Below are positions 44,166 to 51,498 of a stretch of DNA of 64,000 nt, piece after piece. Position 1 is the first letter of the stretch. Each line of letters starts with the position of its first letter. The DNA is taken from assembly GCA_900545605.1 (NCBI GenBank), contig UQZL01000001.1:62001-126000 (forward strand), given 5' to 3'. This stretch comes from an uncultured Collinsella sp. (GTDB taxonomy: Bacteria; Actinomycetota; Coriobacteriia; Coriobacteriales; Coriobacteriaceae). The notes beneath the pieces are model-generated. The model saw only the letters and a list, made by a program, of their open reading frames with translations. It searched no databases and had not been told where the DNA came from. The translations under genes were made by a program, and so were the position numbers.

Positions 44166-44897
44166 ATGCTTACCAAACTCCTCTGCGAATTCGGCGCAAC
44201 GGCCCTCATGATCATCTTTGGCGTGGGCGTGCACTGCGATACCGTGCTCAAGGGCACCAAGTATCAGGGCTCCGGCCACATGTTTGCCATCACCACCTGG
44301 TCTTTTGGCATCTCGGTCTGCCTGTTTGTCTTTGGCGGTGCCGTGTGCATGAACCCCGCCATGGTGCTTGCCCAGTGCATCGTAGGCCTGGTGCCGTGGA
44401 GCAGCTGCATTCCCTTCATGATTGCCGATATGCTCGGCGGCTTTGTGGGCGCCGTAATCGCTTGGCTTATGTATGCCGATGAGTTCAAGGCTTCCGAGGG
44501 CGTCGTCGACCCTATTGCCCAGCGCAACATCTTCTCGACCAACCCTACTACCGAGGGCACGAACTATGCCCGCAACTTCTTCTGCGAGGCTATCTGCACC
44601 TTTGTGTTCATCAGCGCCATCCTTGCTGCCGCTAGCCGCGCCGGCGAGAACGTTTTGATGCTCGCTATCTGCGTCGGTCTGATCGTTTGGGCTGTTGGCA
44701 TGGGCATGGGCGGCATCACCGGCTTCGCCATGAACCAGGCCCGTGACCTTGGTCCTCGCATGGCTTATCAGGTGCTGCCGATTAAGAATAAGGCCGACAA
44801 CAACTGGAAGTACGGCCTGCTCGTTCCTGGCATCGCTCCGTTTGTCGGTGCCGCTCTGGCTGCGCTGTTTGTGCACGGTTTCTTGGGCATGTTCTAG
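44166..44897 (+). CDS. MIP-family channel (GlpF/LarD-like)
   Basis: 243 residues, six membrane helices of the aquaporin/glycerol-facilitator family. The first pore motif appears as MNPAMVLAQ (usual NPA) and the second as MNQARDLGPRMAYQV (usual NPARD; here N-Q-A, a conservative deviation). Positioned 49 nt after larA, it fits the lactic acid channel LarD of the Lactiplantibacillus lar operon; glycerol transport is the alternative. Followed by copy 2 of the nested palindrome. Confidence 0.85.
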   Translation: MLTKLLCEFGATALMIIFGVGVHCDTVLKGTKYQGSGHMFAITTWSFGISVCLFVFGGAVCMNPAMVLAQCIVGLVPWSSCIPFMIADMLGGFVGAVIAWLMYADEFKASEGVVDPIAQRNIFSTNPTTEGTNYARNFFCEAICTFVFISAILAAASRAGENVLMLAICVGLIVWAVGMGMGGITGFAMNQARDLGPRMAYQVLPIKNKADNNWKYGLLVPGIAPFVGAALAALFVHGFLGMF

Positions 44898-44918
44898 TCC
44901 AAGGCTACATAGTTGTCC

Positions 44919-45043
44919 GCCGGCCGCATGGGGTAACTTCCCAGCGCGTCCTCGGACATGCAAAAAGGCTCGCTGCGCACTTTGTGCGGCGAGCCTTTTT
45001 GCGTCCTGCGGAATGCGCTGGGAAGTTACCCCATGCGGCCGGC
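44919..45043. repeat. Nested palindrome family copy 2 (29-bp outer arms)
   Basis: Outer arms 44919-44947 and 45015-45043 are perfect 29-nt inverted repeats with sequence different from copy 1. The 67-nt core keeps GTCCTCGGACATGCAA, the TGCGCAC...GTGCGG loop and GTCCTGCGGA. The inner stem AAAAAGGCTCGC/GCGAGCCTTTTT is terminator-like in both directions. The remaining ~155 bases to 45200 hold nothing recognisable. Confidence 0.9.
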
Positions 45044-45199
45044 TGCGGGATCTTTGTTGCGTTCGTACAAGCAACCCAACATATATATCTGAATTTGGAT
45101 GGGAGGGGCTTGTTGCTGGTAGGGGCGTTGGGCTGCTGTCGACACTTTGGGATGCGTGGCGGCTTGGGTTGGGACGATGCTTTGGGATGAGCTTCTTAC

Positions 45200-45739
45200 T
45201 TAGTTGAAGAGGGGCTTTATGGCTGAGAGGTAGTCTTTGGCTACGTCGGCTTTGGCTGCTTGGAAGTTGTGCCAGGCCCACCATTGGACCATTCCTACGA
45301 AGCTTGAGGCTATGTGGTGCAGTAGGAAACTGCGGTCCATGGTGGCGGCGGGGCCGTTTGGGTTGGTAGGGACGGTTTCGGCTGCTCGTGACATGATGGT
45401 CTTGCGTAGGCAGTCGGCGAAGACGCGTGAGCCGGCACCGGCTACGAGGGCTCGAACGCCCTGGCGGCGCTCCCAGAGGTTGTTGAGGATATGCTCGACC
45501 TGCACGAATGGGTCGTCGAGCGGTGTGCCATCGTCGTCGAGGGCGTGGGTGCAGATGTCGCTCACGAGCTCGGACAGTAGGTCGTCTTTGCTCTTAAAGA
45601 GGCCGTAGAACGTGGCTCGACCAACATGGGCACGAGCGATGATGTCGCCGACGGTGATCTTGCCGTAGTCCTCTTCGCGTAGCAGCTCGGAGAACGCCGC
45701 AACGATGGCAGCGCGGCTTTTTTCTTTGCGGGCATCCAT
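45200..45739 (-). CDS. TetR-family transcriptional regulator, lar-linked
   Basis: 179 residues. The N-terminal helix-turn-helix is typical: AIVAAFSELLREEDYGKITV then GDIIARAHVGRATFYGLFKS. The variable C-terminal ligand domain includes FVGMVQWWAWHNFQAAKADV. ATG at 45739 starts 2 nt after the larC stop (a longer in-frame start at 45787 overlaps larC), so it is the third gene of a larB-larC-tetR unit. Likely controls the lar genes; a palindrome upstream of larB is a candidate operator. Confidence 0.88.
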   Translation of the reverse strand: MDARKEKSRAAIVAAFSELLREEDYGKITVGDIIARAHVGRATFYGLFKSKDDLLSELVSDICTHALDDDGTPLDDPFVQVEHILNNLWERRQGVRALVAGAGSRVFADCLRKTIMSRAAETVPTNPNGPAATMDRSFLLHHIASSFVGMVQWWAWHNFQAAKADVAKDYLSAIKPLFN

Positions 45740-45741
45740 GG

Positions 45742-46656
<915 letters not shown>

Positions 46657-46666
46657 GGAATGCTCC

Positions 46667-47449
46667 TTAACGGGCGCGGGGTGTGCCGGCGCTCAGATGA
46701 TTGATAAGACTTGCCTGGTAGGCGGCACCAAAGCCGTTGTCGATATTGACGACCGAAACGCCGCTGGCGCAGGAGTTGAGCATGGCGAGCAGTGCGGCCA
46801 CGCCGCCAAAGCTCGCGCCATAGCCCACGCTGGTGGGAACGGCGATGACCGGACAGCTCACCAGACCGCCGACAACGCTCGCCAGTGCGCCCTCCATGCC
46901 GGCGATGGCGATGACCACCTGTGCCTGGGCAAGTTCCTCGGCATGCGCGAGCAGACGGTGCAGGCCGGCGACACCCACGTCGTAGAGGCGGTCGACCTCG
47001 TTGCCGTAGAACTCGGCCGTCAATGCGGCTTCCTCGGCGACGGGCAGGTCGCTCGTACCGGCGCAGGCGACAACGATGCGTCCGTTGCCGGTGGGGGAGG
47101 GCTTGCCGCCCACGAGGGCGAGCTGTGCGTCCGGGACATATCCCAGGTCGATGCCGTTGTCGAGGAGCTCCGAGGTGCGGTCTGCCTTTTCGGCATCCAG
47201 GCGCGTGACCAGGATGCGCTCCTGGCCGGCATCGCGCAGTGCTTCGATAATGGCGGCAATCTGCTCGGCGGTTTTACCGGCACCGTAGACAACCTCGCCG
47301 GCTCCCTGGCGCACCCCGCGCGAAAGATCGAGCTGCGCAAAGCCCAAATCGGCGGTCGGAGCCGTCTGGATGCGCGTGAGGGCGTCGGCAGGGGTGACTG
47401 CTCCGCCGGCAACATCGCTCAGCAATTGCTCAAGATCTTGCTTATCCAT
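46667..47449 (-). CDS. larB: Nickel-pincer cofactor synthesis protein LarB
   Basis: 260 residues. LarB carboxylates and hydrolyses nicotinic acid adenine dinucleotide, the first step in making the pincer cofactor. The C-terminal AIR-carboxylase-like domain is clear: CAGTSDLPVAEEA, AGMEGALASVVGGLV, VIAVPTSVGYGASFGGVAAL, with the N-terminal GAGEVVYGAGKT. ATG at 47449 with AAGGGAA upstream. First gene of the larB-larC-tetR unit. LarE, the sulfur-transferase partner, is not in the window. Confidence 0.93.
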   Translation of the reverse strand: MDKQDLEQLLSDVAGGAVTPADALTRIQTAPTADLGFAQLDLSRGVRQGAGEVVYGAGKTAEQIAAIIEALRDAGQERILVTRLDAEKADRTSELLDNGIDLGYVPDAQLALVGGKPSPTGNGRIVVACAGTSDLPVAEEAALTAEFYGNEVDRLYDVGVAGLHRLLAHAEELAQAQVVIAIAGMEGALASVVGGLVSCPVIAVPTSVGYGASFGGVAALLAMLNSCASGVSVVNIDNGFGAAYQASLINHLSAGTPRAR

Positions 47450-47493
47450 ATATGTTCCCTTCGACGGCGCAAAGTCTAGCACTCAAAGGGTAT

Positions 47494-47527
47494 GTTTCCG
47501 AACACTAAGACAAAATTGTTCGGAAAC
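47494..47527. promoter_or_regulatory. Palindromic candidate operator upstream of larB
   Basis: GTTTCCGAACA at 47494-47504 and its exact complement TGTTCGGAAAC at 47517-47527, separated by 12 bp, about 50 bp before the larB start. Size and symmetry suit a TetR-type repressor, most simply the one encoded in the same operon. A similar site is not seen before larA. Confidence 0.55.
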
Positions 47528-47563
47528 TATAGGACAGACTGATTCAATTGTTAGACGGATCGA

Positions 47564-48199
47564 CTAGTCGCGCAGGATGATGTCCATGGCGAGCATCAGG
47601 TTGCGCTCGTCGATGGCAAACGGGGCGGCTTCGCGCGTCTTGGGCTTGGCGCAAAACGCGATGCCCGTGCCCGCGGCCTGAATCATGGGGATATCGTTGG
47701 CGCCGTCGCCGATCGCCACGGTGTGGGCCATATCGACACCGCACTCAACCGCCCAATCCAGCAGCCGGATGAGCTTGGACTCCTTGGTCACGATGTCTGC
47801 CGCCAGCTTACCGGTGAGCTTGCCGTCCACGACCTCCAGGCGGTTAGCCAGGCAAAAGTCGATGCCCGCGGCGGCCACGATCTTGTCGGCGACCTCGTGG
47901 AAGCCGCCGCTCACCACGCCGACCTTCCAGCCCTTGCTGTGTGCCGAGCGCACAAGCTCCAGCGCGCCGGGGGTAAACGTCACGCGCTCAAAGGTGCGCT
48001 CGAACACGCTGTCGTCCAAGCCGGCGAGCAGCCCCACGCGCTCCACGAGCGCTTGCTTAAAGTCCAGCTCGCCGCGCATGGCGCGTTCGGTGATCTGTGC
48101 CACCTGTTCGCCTACGCCGGCCTCTTCGCCCAACAGGTCGATGACCTCCTGGTTGATGAGCGTGGAGTCGATATCCATAACGATGAGGCGTGCAGTCAT
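47564..48199 (-). CDS. serB: Phosphoserine phosphatase
   Basis: 211 residues, HAD-superfamily enzyme for the last step of serine synthesis. Motif I MDIDSTLINQE with nucleophile Asp, motif II VVSGGFHE, motif III/IV KTVAIGDGANDIPMIQAAG-like AIGDGANDIPMIQAAGTGIA. It lacks the N-terminal ACT-like domains of longer SerB proteins. ATG at 48199 after GGAAAGG. Divergent from aspS. Confidence 0.92.
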   Translation of the reverse strand: MTARLIVMDIDSTLINQEVIDLLGEEAGVGEQVAQITERAMRGELDFKQALVERVGLLAGLDDSVFERTFERVTFTPGALELVRSAHSKGWKVGVVSGGFHEVADKIVAAAGIDFCLANRLEVVDGKLTGKLAADIVTKESKLIRLLDWAVECGVDMAHTVAIGDGANDIPMIQAAGTGIAFCAKPKTREAAPFAIDERNLMLAMDIILRD

Positions 48200-48455
48200 G
48201 ACGGGCCTTTCCAAGTGCTGTTTTATTGGGGCATATTGTCGCACGTGACGAGCGCGGGCGGGTGCCACGGTGCGGCAATTGTTTCGTCTCCGTCAAGTCT
48301 TTGGGCAGGAGCTACTTTTCCGCGGCACATCGACACAGGTGCGATAAGATAGAACGCCATGTCTGGCTGCGCGGTTTACGCAGGCTGGGCAAATCTGTAC
48401 GACGCCGCCCGGAACGACACGGGGCGGCACAGATCCATAAAGGAGGATCACTGGT

Positions 48456-50243
48456 ATGAGCCAGACCCGTCCCATCGACGAGCATTCCATGCACACCCGT
48501 ACCTGCGGCGAGCTTCGCCGCGAGAACGTGGGCGAAGAGGTCACCCTCACCGGTTGGGTGAGCCGTCGCCGCGATCACGGCGGCCTTATTTTCTGCGACC
48601 TTCGCGACCGCGAGGGCATCACGCAGCTCACCTTCGACCCCGAGCACTCCGACGGCGACGCCTTTAAGATTGCCGAGACCATGCGTCCCGAGTGGCCTAT
48701 CAAGATCCACGGCGTCGTGCGCTCCCGTGGCGAGGAGACCACCAACGCCAAGCTCGCGACCGGCGAGATCGAGGTCCTGACCGACCACGCCGAGGTGCTC
48801 AACACTTCCGTCACCCCGCCGTTCCAGATCGAGGACGGCATCGAGACCAGCGAGGACACCCGTCTGCGCTATCGCTATCTGGACCTCCGCCGTCCCGAGA
48901 TGATGGCAAACCTCAAGCTGCGCTCCGACTTTACCTTTGCCATTCGCGAGGCGCTGCACAACCGTGAGTTCATGGAGGTCGAGACGCCCTCCCTGTTTAA
49001 GTCCACGCCCGAGGGCGCCCGCGACTTCATCGTCCCCAGCCGTATCCAGCCGGGCAACTTCTACGCCCTGCCGCAGTCCCCGCAGCTTCTGAAGCAGCTG
49101 CTCATGGTCGGTGGCGTCGAGCGCTACTACCAGGTTGCCAAGTGCTTCCGCGACGAGGACCTGCGTGCCGACCGTCAGCCCGAGTTCACCCAGGTCGATA
49201 TCGAGATGTCCTTCGTGGACCAGAACGATGTCATGAGCGCGCTCGAAGAGGTTCTTGCCGATGCCTTCGGCCGCATGGGTGTCGAGATGCCCACGCCGCT
49301 GCGTCGCATGAACTACTGGGATGCCATGGACACCTATGGCTCCGACAAGCCCGATACCCGCTATGGCATGCACCTGGTCGACCTGACCGACATCTTTGCC
49401 AACTCCAAGTTCAAGGTCTTCGCGACCGCCGCAAATGAGGAGGGCTCTGTCGTCAAGGCCATCAACGCCAAGGGCGCCGGTGCCTGGGCACGTGCCAAGA
49501 TCGATAAGCTCGCCGGGGTGGCTTCCACGTTTGGCGCCAAGGGCCTGGCCTGGATCGCCTTCCGCGAGGACGGCTCCATCAACAGCCCCATCGTCAAGTT
49601 CTTCTCGGACGAGGAGATGGCCGCTCTGCGCGAGCGCATGGACGTCGAGCCCGGCGACCTTGTGATGTTCGCCGCCGGCCCGCGCCTGCTCTCCGACGAG
49701 ATTCTGGGCGGCATGCGTTCGCACATGGCCAATGCGCTTGAGATCAAGCGCGAGGGTCACGACTTCCTGTGGGTCGTCAACTTCCCGCTGTTCCATTGGG
49801 ACGAGGATCGCAAGGCCTATGCTGCCGAGCACCAGCCCTTTACCCTGCCGACCGAGACCGACATCGCCAAGATTGAGGCCGACCCGTTGGCAGCCGGTTC
49901 TTGCACCTACGACTTTGTCATGGACGGCTTTGAGGCCGGCGGCGGCGGTATGCGTATCCACAACGCCGAGATGCAGATGTCCATGCTCAAACTCCTGGGC
50001 TTTACCGAGGAGCGTGCCGAGTCTCAGTTTGGCTTCCTCATGGAGGCCCTCAAGTTTGGTGCACCCCCGATGGGCGGTTTCGCTCTGGGTCTGGACCGCG
50101 TGTGCATGCTGCTCACCGGCTCCGATTCCATCCGCGACGTCATGGCGTTCCCCAAGACGGCCAGCGGCTCCGACCTCATGTCGGGCGCCCCGAGTGCTGT
50201 TTCCGGCGCCCAGCTCAAGGACGTCAGCCTGCGCCTGATGTAG
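48456..50243 (+). CDS. aspS: Aspartyl-tRNA synthetase
   Basis: 595 residues, bacterial-type AspRS. N-terminal OB fold (VTLTGWVSRRRDHGGLIFCD), class II motif 2 YYQVAKCFRDEDLRADRQPE, the bacterial GAD insertion domain, and motif 3 GLDRVCMLLTGSDSIRDVMA. AAAGGAGG lies 9 nt before the ATG. Specificity for Asp only versus Asp/Asn cannot be settled from sequence here. Followed by a strong terminator. Confidence 0.96.
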   Translation: MSQTRPIDEHSMHTRTCGELRRENVGEEVTLTGWVSRRRDHGGLIFCDLRDREGITQLTFDPEHSDGDAFKIAETMRPEWPIKIHGVVRSRGEETTNAKLATGEIEVLTDHAEVLNTSVTPPFQIEDGIETSEDTRLRYRYLDLRRPEMMANLKLRSDFTFAIREALHNREFMEVETPSLFKSTPEGARDFIVPSRIQPGNFYALPQSPQLLKQLLMVGGVERYYQVAKCFRDEDLRADRQPEFTQVDIEMSFVDQNDVMSALEEVLADAFGRMGVEMPTPLRRMNYWDAMDTYGSDKPDTRYGMHLVDLTDIFANSKFKVFATAANEEGSVVKAINAKGAGAWARAKIDKLAGVASTFGAKGLAWIAFREDGSINSPIVKFFSDEEMAALRERMDVEPGDLVMFAAGPRLLSDEILGGMRSHMANALEIKREGHDFLWVVNFPLFHWDEDRKAYAAEHQPFTLPTETDIAKIEADPLAAGSCTYDFVMDGFEAGGGGMRIHNAEMQMSMLKLLGFTEERAESQFGFLMEALKFGAPPMGGFALGLDRVCMLLTGSDSIRDVMAFPKTASGSDLMSGAPSAVSGAQLKDVSLRLM

Positions 50244-50267
50244 GCGAGCGGCTACCTATTGCCAGCA

Positions 50268-50302
50268 ACGAGGGAAGGACGTGTGCCTTCCCTCGTTTTT
50301 TG
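50268..50302 (+). terminator. Intrinsic terminator after aspS
   Basis: AACGAGGGAAGG/CCTTCCCTCGTT with loop ACGTGTG, followed by TTTT. Confidence 0.9.
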
Positions 50303-50386
50303 TGAGACGGGGGTGCGCCGGTAACGTACAATAACTACCACGTGGCTGGGTTTGCCGGCCGAATGTGCGATGTCGTGGGAGGGGAC

Positions 50387-50635
50387 ATGGTCGAGTTTAC
50401 GAAGACGATTAAAGATCCGTTGGGACTGCATGCCCGCCCGGTTGCGCTGCTCTATGACATTATCGCCAAGCATCGTAGCGACGTGTCGGTTTCGATTGGC
50501 AATCGTCATGTCGATGGCCGCGACGTTATAGGGCTCATGGCACTCTGCGGCGAATGTGGCGAGGACGTCGTGTTCCGTGTTTCGGGCGTGGATGAGGCTT
50601 CCTGCGTCACGTCGATCAGAAACCTCTCGCTCTAA
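50387..50635 (+). CDS. HPr-like phosphocarrier protein
   Basis: 82 residues. The catalytic GLHARPV with the phosphoacceptor His is intact. At the position of regulatory Ser46 (K-S-I-M-G in Bacillus HPr) this protein reads R-D-V-I-G, so HPr kinase could not phosphorylate it there and the Asp may mimic the phosphorylated state. The C-terminus is shorter than in classical HPr. ATG at 50387 preceded by GGGAGGGG. No enzyme I is adjacent, so it may serve a specialised PTS. Confidence 0.82.
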   Translation: MVEFTKTIKDPLGLHARPVALLYDIIAKHRSDVSVSIGNRHVDGRDVIGLMALCGECGEDVVFRVSGVDEASCVTSIRNLSL

Positions 50636-50689
50636 CCTCAACAATGTGACAAGGGGACAGTCCCCTTTGTTGCATAAATTGGTATGACA

Positions 50690-50728
50690 AGGCACCGCAA
50701 AGAGATGGTCTTTGTGGTGCCTCTTTTG
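50690..50728 (+). terminator. Intrinsic terminator after the HPr-like gene
   Basis: AGGCACCGCAAAGA/TCTTTGTGGTGCCT with a short loop, followed by CTTTTG. Just upstream, AAGGGGAC/GTCCCCTT forms another small hairpin (50650-50668). Confidence 0.8.
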
Positions 50729-50774
50729 TTTCATATAGGAAACTTTTTCGAAATCTGAATGGGGACCCTTTCCA

Positions 50775-50828
50775 AAAAGTTAACCACGTGCTAGTTTACT
50801 AAAGCGAACATAGACGTGGTTAACTTTT
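50775..50828. promoter_or_regulatory. 15-bp inverted repeat upstream of the first feoA
   Basis: AAAAGTTAACCACGT (50775-50789) and its exact complement (50814-50828) flank 24 bp containing TAGTTTACTA. It ends 42 bp before feoA. It could be an operator with the feo promoter between its arms, or a leader hairpin. Confidence 0.5.
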
Positions 50829-50870
50829 ATCGCGTCGATGTTGAGGACGAACTGACGTTAGGAGCCACTC

Positions 50871-51113
50871 ATGTCTTGCGGACCGCAGATGCCGGCCATG
50901 CCGCTTTCGATGGTAAAAGCGGGCGAAACCGTGCGCGTGTCTCGTGTAAAGGGCAATGAGGACATGAAGCACCACCTCAAGGACCTCGGCTTTGTCGAGG
51001 GCAACGAAATCCACGTGGTGAGCTCGAGTGGCGCCAATATCATCGTCACGGTGCTGGGCGCACGCTTTGGCATCGATTCCAAAGTTGCCATGCACATCAT
51101 GACCGTCGGTTAG
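50871..51113 (+). CDS. feoA: FeoA family protein (first copy)
   Basis: 80 residues. SH3-like small cytosolic partner of the FeoB ferrous iron permease. The fold-defining segment runs AGETVRVSRVKGNEDMKHHL, KDLGFVEGNEIHVVS, GARFGIDSKVAMHIM. A Cys/Pro/Met-rich N-terminus (MSCGPQMPAMPLSM) precedes it. TTAGGAG lies before the ATG. First gene of a feoA-feoA-feoB unit. Confidence 0.9.
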   Translation: MSCGPQMPAMPLSMVKAGETVRVSRVKGNEDMKHHLKDLGFVEGNEIHVVSSSGANIIVTVLGARFGIDSKVAMHIMTVG

Positions 51114-51153
51114 TCGACGGAATTTCTGTACGCACTGAAAGGGGGACAAGTAA

Positions 51154-51375
51154 ATGAAGACGTTGGGTGACGTTAAGGTGGGCGAGAGCTCCACAATCGT
51201 CAAGCTTCACGGTGAGGGTGCGCTTCGCCGCCACCTTATGGACCTGGGGCTTATCAAGGGCACTTCGTTCAAGGTCGTGAAGGTTGCACCGCTCGGTGAT
51301 CCGGTCGAGATCAACGTGCGCGGCTACGAGCTTTCCATCCGCAAGGAGGAGGCGGCCGTCGTCGAGGTTCAGTAA
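51154..51375 (+). CDS. feoA: FeoA family protein (second copy)
   Basis: 73 residues, same SH3-like fold (STIVKLHGEGALRRHLMDLG, then IKGTSFKVVKVAPLGDPVEI and GYELSIRKEEAAVVEV). It is only moderately similar to the first copy, so this is an old duplication with possible division of labour. GGGGGAC precedes the ATG. A DtxR-type box lies between it and feoB. Confidence 0.92.
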   Translation: MKTLGDVKVGESSTIVKLHGEGALRRHLMDLGLIKGTSFKVVKVAPLGDPVEINVRGYELSIRKEEAAVVEVQ

Positions 51376-51406
51376 GGACTCGCGGCGCATATTTCTGCAG
51401 ATAAAG

Positions 51407-51425
51407 TTAGGTTTTTCTAACTTAA
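51407..51425. promoter_or_regulatory. DtxR/IdeR-type iron box upstream of feoB
   Basis: TTAGGTTTTTCTAACTTAA matches 15 of 19 positions of the classical DtxR/IdeR consensus, with both half-sites TTAGG and CTAAC in register. It is nested in a wider inverted repeat bounded by CTGCA and TGCAG (51396-51430). Suggests iron repression acting directly on feoB. Confidence 0.55.
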
Positions 51426-51498
51426 TGCAGCATCTTTGAAGCACATTATCCAGCCTGCGCGGAGAAAGCAGCGCAGGCACACAAGGAAGAAGGATTGA

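Noticed and set aside
47494..47527. An SOS box upstream of larB
   Set aside because: GAACA and TGTTC are present but 12 bp apart inside a larger palindrome, which does not fit the GAAC-N4-GTTC spacing.
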